This document shows, piece by piece, positions 1 through 7,414 of a DNA stretch of 64,000 nucleotides; the stretch's first letter is position 1, and every line of letters starts with the position of its first letter. The notes beneath the pieces were generated by a model. It had not been told where the DNA came from, did not search any database, and saw nothing but the letters and a program-made list of their open reading frames with translations. Source of the DNA: CAVRCT01 sp963719645 (lineage in GTDB: Bacteria > Pseudomonadota > Gammaproteobacteria > DSM-16500); NCBI GenBank assembly GCA_963719645.1, contig CAVRCT010000005.1, positions 538,394-602,393 of the forward strand, in the 5' to 3' direction. A program made the position numbers and the translations under genes.

Positions 1-469
1 GAAAAAATGCAGGTGAATTTTCAGCAGAGGAAGTGGCAGATGAGTCAAGGCTCGTTCCTGTTTTTCTTCTTTCAGAAAGTAGTTTTTTGGTTTCATCAAT
101 ATACTTATCAAATTTATAGTGTGTAACAAACTGAGTTGCGATACGTTGCACATCGTTATCCTTAGACTGTTTTAATTTGGTAAATATTTCATATGCACAC
201 TGATACATGAGTAGTTTGTTATTCAGCTCAATTAAGACAGCATCTTTTTCTTCCGCTGCTTTTGCATTGAATTCAATAATTTCAAAAGAAATATCTTTAA
301 ATCGAGATTGCTGCTTAAGTTCTTCATTTTTGTGCAGTAAATTTAGCCCAATAAATAATTCTTCATTGTCAGTCAATGCTCTTTTTTCCGGCAAGCTTAT
401 TTTTATTTCGACTTTGCCATGAAGGTATTCATAAGTAGATGAATTCAAAGACTTATGAGATTCTGTCAT
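1..469 (-). CDS. hypothetical protein, 5' part only (runs off the left edge)
   Basis: An uninterrupted minus-strand frame starts with ATG at 469-467 (MTESHKSLNSSTYEYLHGK) and is still open at base 1, giving at least 156 residues. The product is hydrophilic and Lys/Glu rich, with no membrane segment or signal peptide. It looks mostly helical (around residues 60-130) before a Ser/Thr-rich stretch near the edge (TGTSLDSSATSSAENS). I do not recognise the family. The Shine-Dalgarno is poor. It is divergent from the DUF1003 gene, and the 125-bp gap between them should hold both promoters. The style resembles lineage-specific or effector-like proteins of Legionellales, but that is inference only. 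Confidence 0.6.
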   Translation of the reverse strand, partial: MTESHKSLNSSTYEYLHGKVEIKISLPEKRALTDNEELFIGLNLLHKNEELKQQSRFKDISFEIIEFNAKAAEEKDAVLIELNNKLLMYQCAYEIFTKLKQSKDNDVQRIATQFVTHYKFDKYIDETKKLLSERRKTGTSLDSSATSSAENSPAFF

Positions 470-594
470 AAAATTTACCATTCAGTAATATTATGTTTAA
501 GTATAGAGCGAAATATCGAATAGTGGGATGGGTTGGCTCATTCGGCCTTTCATGCTAAAATAGGTCAATTTTTCAACAAACGAGCTATCATCAA

Positions 595-1110
595 ATGCAC
601 TCTCCCGGAAAACCACTTTATTTACATGAGCTTAAAGCATTACGCAAGCCGGTCCGTTCAATCAATCTTGAGCATAAGAAATCGTTATCCTGGCTGGATC
701 ACGCGGCTCTGTGGATTACCCAAAAAGTTGGCACGATGGGATTCTTTGTGTTTGTTTTTTTATGGACAATTATATGGCTAGCTTGGAACACATTGGCACC
801 TGCATCCTTTCGATTCGATCCATTTCCTGCGTTTGTATTATGGTTATTTATATCGAATGTTTTACAAATATTTTTAATGCCTCTTATTATGGTTGGGCAA
901 AATCTTCAAGGACGCCATGCTGAAATGAGAGCCGAAGCAGATTTTGAAGTGAATACCAAAGCAGAGCGAGAGATAAGCGCCATTCTTTTGCATCTTGAAA
1001 ATCAAAATTCGTTAATGTTGAAAATTCTTCAGCAGTTAGACGCCAATCCCAATACAGAAAACTATCGCGACATTACGACCGCAACCAATCCTTCATCAAT
1101 AGACACTTGA
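595..1110 (+). CDS. DUF1003 family inner-membrane protein
   Basis: The product has 171 residues. It shows the DUF1003 layout: a short basic N-terminus, the family signature around residues 35-50 (DHAALWITQKVGTMGF), two hydrophobic segments at about 50-70 and 80-102, then a conserved cytoplasmic stretch (QNLQGRHAEMRAEADFEVN, about 103-121) and the following AEREI, leading into a helical tail. The biochemical function of the family is not established. The ATG at 595 has only a weak GAG about 11 bases upstream. It stands alone, divergent from the gene at the left edge and convergent with the kinase gene. Confidence 0.8.
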   Translation: MHSPGKPLYLHELKALRKPVRSINLEHKKSLSWLDHAALWITQKVGTMGFFVFVFLWTIIWLAWNTLAPASFRFDPFPAFVLWLFISNVLQIFLMPLIMVGQNLQGRHAEMRAEADFEVNTKAEREISAILLHLENQNSLMLKILQQLDANPNTENYRDITTATNPSSIDT

Positions 1111-1201
1111 TCAGGTAGGAAAAAGTCAAAAAAATCCAGTGCAGAAATTGAAAATTCGATGACCGTCAATGAGCAATCTTTTTTTTTGATTGAGTGACGC
1201 G

Positions 1202-3724
1202 TTACCTCACGACTTTTCTGACATGAGTCCGCTGCTCTGGCACTTTTAGACGCGTATCTGGCAGCAATAATGGCTTAAGCGTAAATTTAAATTGTTTTTG
1301 AATATCGTGCAGTATGGTTTTAGATTTATCAGAGTGAGAGGATGCATCACGCAACACCTGTAAAAATTCGCCAGATTCCATGAAGAATGGAAGATTAAGA
1401 GATGTGATCGATGTTCGGAGCGGCTTTTTTTCACGGTCAATTAACTTATTAAATTTTTCGTTAATAACATTAAATTCACTTTTTAGTATATCGAGTGGAT
1501 AGCCGGGGCCATTATATTTATTAATCCACTGATTCAGTAAATTAGCAATTTTGTGACAATTTTCTATAAATGCAACGGGGCGATCTTTTAGTTTTTCTAC
1601 TTCATTAACAGCGTTTAATAACCGCTTTTGTAAAAAGATAACTTGTCTTTCAAAATTAATTTCTAATGAATCAAGATTTTGTTGAGATACTGGGGCGGAT
1701 TCTTTTGTTTTTTCTAGCTGCATTCTAAAACCAGATCCAGGTAATACAGATTTTATATGCCGAACAAATTCATTTGCTTCACGAAAGAGTGGTTGCGCTT
1801 GGATCTGATTGACTGCAGAGCAGATGAGATTGATGAGTTTATCATCTAAAAATAATAGCTGCATTTGCAAAGTTGCAACATGGGCAGTCTTATCATTTTG
1901 ATAATAGTCTACTAATGAATTGAAATCATCATTAATGGCTCGCATTTTTTGCACGGCTTGCTTGGTAAGATCACTTACATCTTCGTATTTTTCTATCTGA
2001 CTGAGTAAATGCTCCATGATGGATTGAAATTTTTCGATTTGCCTTTCTGATTTTTCCAAGGCACTTTTAAGTTGCAATATCTCTTTGCAATGATTTATAA
2101 ATATGACAACTTTGTCATCATAAATAGCTAATTTTTTTAAGCCAGTCATTAAATTCTCGACGCTATTTGATACTGTGATTAATGATATATTGGGTTTTTC
2201 CAATTCTTCCAACACATGTTTAATTAAACGTAAGCCTTTTTGTGCATTTAATTTCAGCTGAGGATCAAATAACTCCATCCCAATGTCGCTTTCTAATAGC
2301 CGTAAAATTTTCCTTAACTCATCATGCAAGTCATGTTGGATAGCGATAGATATTCTTTTAATTAAGCTCAAGTTTCCTGAAAATACCTCAGTTTCTTGAA
2401 CCTTTCCTGAGAAAGGGATGGAGAGAATAGTTGCATGAATTAAGATGTTTTCTTTTTGTTGCTCAGCACTAAAGTATTCTCTTAAATCCATAAAGGTAGG
2501 TTGAATGAATACACTATCTTTAAATTTTATGTGTTGGGTTCGACATTGCTCAAATAGATCAAGAAGAATTGTATCGTTTTTAAAATCGATATGAGAAAAG
2601 CTCATCGAATTCGCGAATATTACTTCATGATATTTTTTTAATTCATCTATGAATTTTTTTCTTATTTCAGGAGAATAACTCTTATATTCTTCTAGATTGA
2701 CAATGCAAATGTGTTTTGGATATTTTTGCAAAGCGGTTTCTGCTGCATGTTTTATAAATTGAGTGACCTCAGTTAATGTGGGGCGAACATTGGGTTCTTT
2801 AGCCATCATGCGATCAAGAAATTCTTGATAAAGAGCATTATCGGACAGCGCAGTTGAATATTGTATGTCTTTTCCATCTTGATCATGGGTGTATCCTAAA
2901 ATAAATTTAAATAAATATCCCAATTGGTACACATCAACAGGTTCATGTTTTTTATCGCGATCATTGTACTCTGGCGGATACCAATGATTGAGCGTAGGCA
3001 TTGCGCCTGGCTCACCTTTTTTCATAACCAAGCCAAAGTCGATTAATTTTATTTTATTGGTAAATGGATCAATTAAAATATTTTGAATATGGATGTCGCC
3101 GTGCAACATGCCGGTCTTTTTGTGGAATTCTTTAACTGCAACAATAACTTTTAGAGCAATATTCAATAATTCAACTGGAGATACTGTGATGCTTTGCTTA
3201 TAAATATAATCAAACAGTGAAATGCCTTTCATGAGTTTTTGTGGCGCGTGTTCTCTTTTCGGTTTATCATTCCCTCGATCACGAACAAAAAACACCGCCT
3301 CAGATCGTTTTAATAATCCTAGTATTTTATATTCACGTTCAAGTCCTGTTTTTACAGCTTGAGTTTTGACGGCAATGAATTTACCGCTTCGTAATTCTTG
3401 TCCAGCATAGGTAATGCCAAAACTACCTTTTCCTAATGGCTCAGGAATGATTGCATAAAATTTTCCGGCAGCTTTTATAATGCCGTAATTCCTTTCGTTG
3501 GGAATACCATATTTTTTAGTTAAATCTTCTTTAGCCAGTCTGGTAGGATCCGGTAAATCTTTTAGTTTTTCTTCAATGAGGTTGATGGTATGGTCGTCAA
3601 ATACCTTTCCATTTGCCTTTAAATCAGATAGTTTTACAACCCGTGGGTAATAAGGAATTTTTACCCATTTTGTTTTAGGCGCATCTATTTTAACTTCTTT
3701 GAATTCATGTTGCGTATGAGCCAT
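1202..3724 (-). CDS. eukaryotic-type Ser/Thr protein kinase with long C-terminal helical region; candidate secreted effector
   Basis: Two ATGs are adjacent (3727 and 3724). The GAGGGG at 3731-3736 is better spaced for 3724, giving 840 residues. Numbered from the 3727 start, the kinase domain spans about residues 95-335. It has a glycine loop GKGSFG (99-104), ATP-binding Lys in AVK (121), catalytic loop HGDIHIQN (D211, N216), metal-binding DFG (230-232) and an activation-segment end at PPEY. All core catalytic residues are present, so activity is expected. Residues 340-841 are helical and coiled-coil-like, with no recognised domain, no signal peptide and no membrane segment, and the C-terminus is basic. 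A soluble kinase with a long helical tail in a genome encoding IcmQ fits a Dot/Icm substrate, but translocation is unproven. Confidence 0.85.
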   Translation of the reverse strand: MAHTQHEFKEVKIDAPKTKWVKIPYYPRVVKLSDLKANGKVFDDHTINLIEEKLKDLPDPTRLAKEDLTKKYGIPNERNYGIIKAAGKFYAIIPEPLGKGSFGITYAGQELRSGKFIAVKTQAVKTGLEREYKILGLLKRSEAVFFVRDRGNDKPKREHAPQKLMKGISLFDYIYKQSITVSPVELLNIALKVIVAVKEFHKKTGMLHGDIHIQNILIDPFTNKIKLIDFGLVMKKGEPGAMPTLNHWYPPEYNDRDKKHEPVDVYQLGYLFKFILGYTHDQDGKDIQYSTALSDNALYQEFLDRMMAKEPNVRPTLTEVTQFIKHAAETALQKYPKHICIVNLEEYKSYSPEIRKKFIDELKKYHEVIFANSMSFSHIDFKNDTILLDLFEQCRTQHIKFKDSVFIQPTFMDLREYFSAEQQKENILIHATILSIPFSGKVQETEVFSGNLSLIKRISIAIQHDLHDELRKILRLLESDIGMELFDPQLKLNAQKGLRLIKHVLEELEKPNISLITVSNSVENLMTGLKKLAIYDDKVVIFINHCKEILQLKSALEKSERQIEKFQSIMEHLLSQIEKYEDVSDLTKQAVQKMRAINDDFNSLVDYYQNDKTAHVATLQMQLLFLDDKLINLICSAVNQIQAQPLFREANEFVRHIKSVLPGSGFRMQLEKTKESAPVSQQNLDSLEINFERQVIFLQKRLLNAVNEVEKLKDRPVAFIENCHKIANLLNQWINKYNGPGYPLDILKSEFNVINEKFNKLIDREKKPLRTSITSLNLPFFMESGEFLQVLRDASSHSDKSKTILHDIQKQFKFTLKPLLLPDTRLKVPEQRTHVRKVVR

Positions 3725-3940
3725 CATTATCCCCTCGTTTTTACGCTTGGCTCTTTTAAAATCGAGCTTATATCTTTAACTATAGTCGAAAAATGGGATT
3801 TTTCTGGTCGAGGCTTGTTTTGTGGTGAGAGTCAAGCGAGTGCTTGTCAACTTGAATAAAGTCATTATTTCAATAAGTTAATTAGCAGTTCGTATTCATC
3901 TGGGCTGTGCGCTACAGTGATAACCTCGGTTAAATAAGTT

Positions 3941-3981
3941 GGGCGTAAGATTTTTCTAGGACAACGCATGGATGGAATGTG
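3941..3981. repeat. degenerate partial copy of the 43.2-kb inverted-repeat element
   Basis: The segment GGGCGTAAGATTTTTC followed by AGGACAACGCATGG closely matches the reverse complement of 43230-43265, in the left arm of the element at 43213-43474. It is one arm only, with a few substitutions and one inserted base. It lies in the 522-bp gap between the kinase gene and the gene at 4247. Apart from this and the REP at 4022, I see no gene in that gap. Confidence 0.5.
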
Positions 3982-4021
3982 TCTCGGTAAATGGGGCGAG
4001 TTCTACTGAAAATTGAGTCAC

Positions 4022-4055
4022 GTAGGTTGGGTTGAGCGACAGCGAAACCCAACAT
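4022..4055. repeat. REP-like palindrome (GTTGGGTT family), copy 1
   Basis: The inverted halves GTTGGGTT and AACCCAAC flank a short GAGCGACAGCG centre. Related copies are at 5214-5260 and 26396-26454. All three are intergenic. Confidence 0.7.
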
Positions 4056-4206
4056 CTCCCTGACACTGTTTCTTTTGCGTGATCCACTGACAACATTAAC
4101 AATTTAGAATCAAAAAAATTTGAATCACGACCGTTTCATTATTCACAAATATTTATATAAAATTAAGTTTCTACTAAGCATTTGAACGTCCGGTGGTACC
4201 GAAATT

Positions 4207-4215
4207 TGTTATAAT
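4207..4215 (+). promoter_or_regulatory. putative extended -10 promoter of the gene at 4247
   Basis: TGTTATAAT is a perfect TATAAT hexamer with a TGn extension, 31 bases before the ATG at 4247. The nearest -35-like sequence (TTGAAC, 4182-4187) is 22 bases away, too far for a standard spacer. The extended -10 is the main support. Confidence 0.4.
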
Positions 4216-4246
4216 AAACTATATAAAATACTCGGAGGAGGCTATC

Positions 4247-5077
4247 ATGACCGCGAGCCATTCAATGAATGAGCCATTAAAAGAAGAAGATATTATAAAA
4301 TTTTATAGATTGATCGCTCAAATTTCGCAAAGTGAAAACAAAGGTTCTTTTGCTAACTTGGAGGCTCCATTAAAAAAGTTTTTTCTAAATCCTTCTTCTT
4401 TCAATGAAAGGATGAGAGACGATTTGATTCTTAAAATAGGAAAAAGTAAAGAATTAATTGACTCAACACGAGTCGTATCAGCGCGGTTATTTTATTCCAA
4501 TCTCAATGATAAAGATATTATCGGTAGTTCAGATGAGTACCAAAAAATTGCTACTTCCATCATTCAATACATCAAGCTTGATCCAAAATTGCAAAAAATA
4601 ATTAATGAAGAGGGTGAGGAGACTTCTATCGATTTTACGACTTTGTATCAAGAAGCTGCTCCACGTTCTAATATAAGTATAAGTGTTCCTGTAGAAATGA
4701 AAGCTGGGCAACGGCAACACGAAGAACACGTAGTGCCGAATCCTGTTAATCCTCCTCCTCAAACACAACCGAAGTTAATAGTAGCGAATTTCATGGATTT
4801 TACCCCGCTATTAAGCAACGAGATGAAAAAGTTACAAACATTGGGAAATGCAGTAAGCAAAGAAATTGTAAAAATCGAGCAGCTGATGATATTTTATCAT
4901 CAACGTGTTGAGCAGCTGCAAACTTCAAGAAATAGCGAACTTAAAGAAATTAACCGTGACATGGTAAATCTTTTAACGGAAATTCTGCCTAACTTGAGAG
5001 ATAATGATAGAAAAGATGCGGAAAAATTTATAAAAGAACATCCACTTGATACACTAGATTTTAAAGCAGGACGGTAA
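4247..5077 (+). CDS. hypothetical soluble protein, mostly helical
   Basis: The start is ATG 4247 because GGAGGAGG lies just upstream. A longer in-frame GTG start at 4193 has no ribosome-binding site and would overlap the promoter. The product has 276 residues (MTASHSMNEPLKEEDI...). The N-terminal ~130 residues look helical. A linker around 165-195 contains a run of prolines, and a second helical or coiled-coil part (about 200-265) resembles a short dimerisation region. There is no signal peptide, membrane helix, or motif I recognise. It is monocistronic and lies two genes from the kinase. An effector-like role is possible but unsupported beyond context. Confidence 0.7.
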   Translation: MTASHSMNEPLKEEDIIKFYRLIAQISQSENKGSFANLEAPLKKFFLNPSSFNERMRDDLILKIGKSKELIDSTRVVSARLFYSNLNDKDIIGSSDEYQKIATSIIQYIKLDPKLQKIINEEGEETSIDFTTLYQEAAPRSNISISVPVEMKAGQRQHEEHVVPNPVNPPPQTQPKLIVANFMDFTPLLSNEMKKLQTLGNAVSKEIVKIEQLMIFYHQRVEQLQTSRNSELKEINRDMVNLLTEILPNLRDNDRKDAEKFIKEHPLDTLDFKAGR

Positions 5078-5213
5078 TCCCGGGTTGCACTCCATGTGCG
5101 TCAAGCTAAGTCAAAATGCATATGAAAAATGTTATTCTAATAGAAGCTGATAGTCGCATCGGGTTGAGCGTCCGTTTTAAAATTGTCGAAAGCAGCTATG
5201 ATTGCTGGGAAGT

Positions 5214-5260
5214 CAAGTAGGTTGGGTTGAGCGTCAGCGAAACCCAACATTACCTACTTG
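5214..5260. repeat. REP-like palindrome (GTTGGGTT family), copy 2
   Basis: This is the most complete copy. CAAGTAGGT and ACCTACTTG form the outer arms, and GGGTT/AACCC and AGCG/GCGA the inner ones, so the whole can fold as one hairpin. It lies between the convergent genes at 4247-5077 and 5305-5463, where it could act as a bidirectional block. It has no T-run. Confidence 0.7.
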
Positions 5261-5304
5261 TGATTGGTATATCTATCTCCTTTAATGGGATGTGTTATTT
5301 TGAG

Positions 5305-5463
5305 TTATCTTCCTATCAGGATAAAAATTCCTGCTAATAAAGCCATAATGCTATACAAAATAGCAGGAATAGCTAATGCAGGTACTAGCCCTGTGATGCC
5401 CACTAGAATTAAGTAGATTGCGAGAAGAAGAAAACCAATATTACGCGGGAAGTCAATTTTCAT
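5305..5463 (-). CDS. small hydrophobic membrane protein (52 aa)
   Basis: The start is ATG 5463, preceded by AAAGGAA with 8-base spacing. A longer in-frame start at 5583 lies inside pgi and is less likely. The product (MKIDFPRNIGFLLLAIYLIL...) has two hydrophobic segments, about residues 8-27 and 29-50, and ends ILIGR. It resembles a widespread class of tiny two-helix membrane proteins with the pattern DFPRNIG-LLLAIYLIL. The function is unknown. It follows pgi on the same strand after 106 bases. Confidence 0.65.
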   Translation of the reverse strand: MKIDFPRNIGFLLLAIYLILVGITGLVPALAIPAILYSIMALLAGIFILIGR

Positions 5464-5569
5464 GGTTAAAATTCCTTTTAATAGATAAATAGTTAACTGA
5501 TTTATTATTCCCTTTTTCCATCTTGTCTGCAAGGACGCTGTTGCCCCAAAGAACTTCGATGCAATACAT

Positions 5570-7300
5570 CTATTGCAACGCAAGCTGTATTAACTCTCGT
5601 AATCGCTGTAAACCCCCACGAACATTTTTCCCTAAATGGATACGTAATAGTCTGCGTGATCGTTGTGAGAGAACGTTAAAATCCGCTAATGCTTGCGCAG
5701 TGATGACCAAGCCAAAAGTGTACTTGTGATTAGGAACCTCAATATCGTGATCATGATCCGCCGTAATTTGTAAAAATACGCCACAGTTTGGGCCGCCTTT
5801 ATAAGCTTGCCCAGTTGAATGTAAAAAACGTGGGCCGAAACCAAGACACGTTGCAACTTTTTTCCCATCGCGAATAAGGACACGGCTTTGTTGCAGTAAA
5901 TCAGTGTGCTCATCTGTCATTTCGATAAATGCGGATAAATCAAGATAGTCATTTTTTTGAATTTGATTGAGATGAGCACGCAAATAACTCATCACGCTGG
6001 GCTCGCCGACTAACTGTTTGTTCAACGTGTGCTGATTTTTCTCATCGGTAAAAAGCGTGAGACCCTCTGCTGAAATGAGCGGAGAAGGTTGAGAGAGTTG
6101 TCCGGTCGTTTCATACTGAGTTGTCATTTGCAATGCCAATACTTTGCTTGCTTCTACATCCGGCTGATCAAATGGATTAATGCCAATGATGCTGCCTGCA
6201 ACGGCCGTTGCAAATTCCCAGCGAAATAACTCGGCACCCAGATGCATGATATCGGATAAATGCACTCTCACGACAACAAAACCCGCTTGCTCTAACAAAT
6301 CCATCATTCGATCTTGTTCGTGATCAAATGCTGTTTCTAAGCGAATATAAACAAATACGCGATCGTCACTGTATACGGTTGGATTGCCTAATGGTTCGCG
6401 ATCAATGGGAATGATACCTTTGCCCATTTTACCGGTAGATTCAGCTAACAATTGTTCTATCCATGCACCTAATGCATGAATACCCGGTGAGACAATCAGT
6501 GTTACTTTATTTTTACCAATTCTGGCGCAGATACCTAACAGAATCCCTAATACAACACCCGGATTATCGTTTGCCATCACATCGGGTAAGCAGCAAGTTT
6601 GCATTTCTTTCGCATGTTGTAAAAAGGCATTCACATCAATGCCCATCAAGCCAGCAGGAACCATGCCGAAATTGGACAAAGCAGAATAGCGACCACCGTC
6701 CGCGGGTACCCCATAAAAAATGGCTCTGAAATTTTCGGCTTTCGCCATTTTATCCAGCGCTGTACCGGGATCCGTAATAGCTAAAAATTGATTGCCGACG
6801 GCGGTTTGATTCAAAACAGTTTGTAACTGTTGATAGAAATATTCTTTAAAAATAGTGGGCTCTAATGTACTGCCTGACTTACTCGAGACAATGAATAAAG
6901 TTTTTTTCAAATTTATTTTTTCAGTGAGGTGATAAATTTGAGCGGGATCTGTCGAATCTAAAATATGCAAACGCGGATGATTTGCGATCTGACCGAATGT
7001 GTCAGCCAGCATGGCAGGACAGAGACTTGAGCCGCCCATTCCCAGTAATGCGATATCTACAAAACCGGCTGTATTCACTTCCTTTGCAAGGGCTTCTATC
7101 CGCGGAATTTCTTTTTTCTCAGCCGATACATTTAACCAACCAGTCCACTTGCTTTCGTCTGTATGGGTCCAAAGCGTTGCATCACTTTCCCACAAGCGCT
7201 TTGTTTTGTTTTCGTTATCCCATGCTGTCAACTCATCGGTGATGGCGGCGGTTATCACGCCAGCAGAAAACCCTGGAATAAATTTTTTAGATGTCTTCAT
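5570..7300 (-). CDS. pgi: glucose-6-phosphate isomerase
   Basis: The product has 576 residues. It interconverts glucose 6-phosphate and fructose 6-phosphate in the cytoplasm. It matches the PGI type that elsewhere is found fused to transaldolase. Visible SIS-domain features are LLGMGGSSLCP (about 85-95), the phosphate-binding SSKSGSTLEP (about 158-167), DGGRYSALS and ITADHDHDIEVPNHKYTFG near the C-terminus. The ATG overlaps the stop of the tal remnant as ATGA, so it is translationally coupled to it. It is last in the pgm-gnd-tkt-tal'-pgi run. No frame defect is seen. Confidence 0.92.
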   Translation of the reverse strand: MKTSKKFIPGFSAGVITAAITDELTAWDNENKTKRLWESDATLWTHTDESKWTGWLNVSAEKKEIPRIEALAKEVNTAGFVDIALLGMGGSSLCPAMLADTFGQIANHPRLHILDSTDPAQIYHLTEKINLKKTLFIVSSKSGSTLEPTIFKEYFYQQLQTVLNQTAVGNQFLAITDPGTALDKMAKAENFRAIFYGVPADGGRYSALSNFGMVPAGLMGIDVNAFLQHAKEMQTCCLPDVMANDNPGVVLGILLGICARIGKNKVTLIVSPGIHALGAWIEQLLAESTGKMGKGIIPIDREPLGNPTVYSDDRVFVYIRLETAFDHEQDRMMDLLEQAGFVVVRVHLSDIMHLGAELFRWEFATAVAGSIIGINPFDQPDVEASKVLALQMTTQYETTGQLSQPSPLISAEGLTLFTDEKNQHTLNKQLVGEPSVMSYLRAHLNQIQKNDYLDLSAFIEMTDEHTDLLQQSRVLIRDGKKVATCLGFGPRFLHSTGQAYKGGPNCGVFLQITADHDHDIEVPNHKYTFGLVITAQALADFNVLSQRSRRLLRIHLGKNVRGGLQRLRELIQLALQ

Positions 7301-7414
7301 GACAATTCCTGCAATTTATTTTTCAGTGTATCAATCAATTTGTCATACGATTTATTGAATTTATCAACGCCTTCATCTTCATGCCTCTAATTCTTTCACT
7401 GGATTTTTTTTCAT
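7297..7414 (-). pseudogene. tal: transaldolase remnant: internal deletion leaving only the two ends
   Basis: Immediately after the tkt stop, with GGGAG upstream, an ATG (7414-7412) opens the typical transaldolase N-terminus MKKNPVKELEA and hits TGA. In another frame, directly downstream, EDEGVDKFNKSYDKLIDTL... runs to the TGA at 7299-7297. This is the usual C-terminus of the transaldolase type found beside or fused to PGI. The ~300+ residues between, including the catalytic lysine, are gone. What remains is a scar of about 118 bp that still couples tkt to pgi (TAA directly followed by ATG, and ATGA into pgi). Loss of tal would uncouple the non-oxidative pentose phosphate route unless another copy exists. 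Confidence 0.75.

Noticed and set aside
207..422. Plus-strand 71-residue frame at the left edge
   Set aside because: It is antisense to the continuous minus-strand frame 469-1, which has normal amino-acid composition. The plus-strand product is Ser/Phe-rich shadow sequence.
5464..5583. Longer 92-residue form of the small membrane protein
   Set aside because: The extra 40 residues overlap the end of pgi and lack a ribosome-binding site. ATG 5463 has one.
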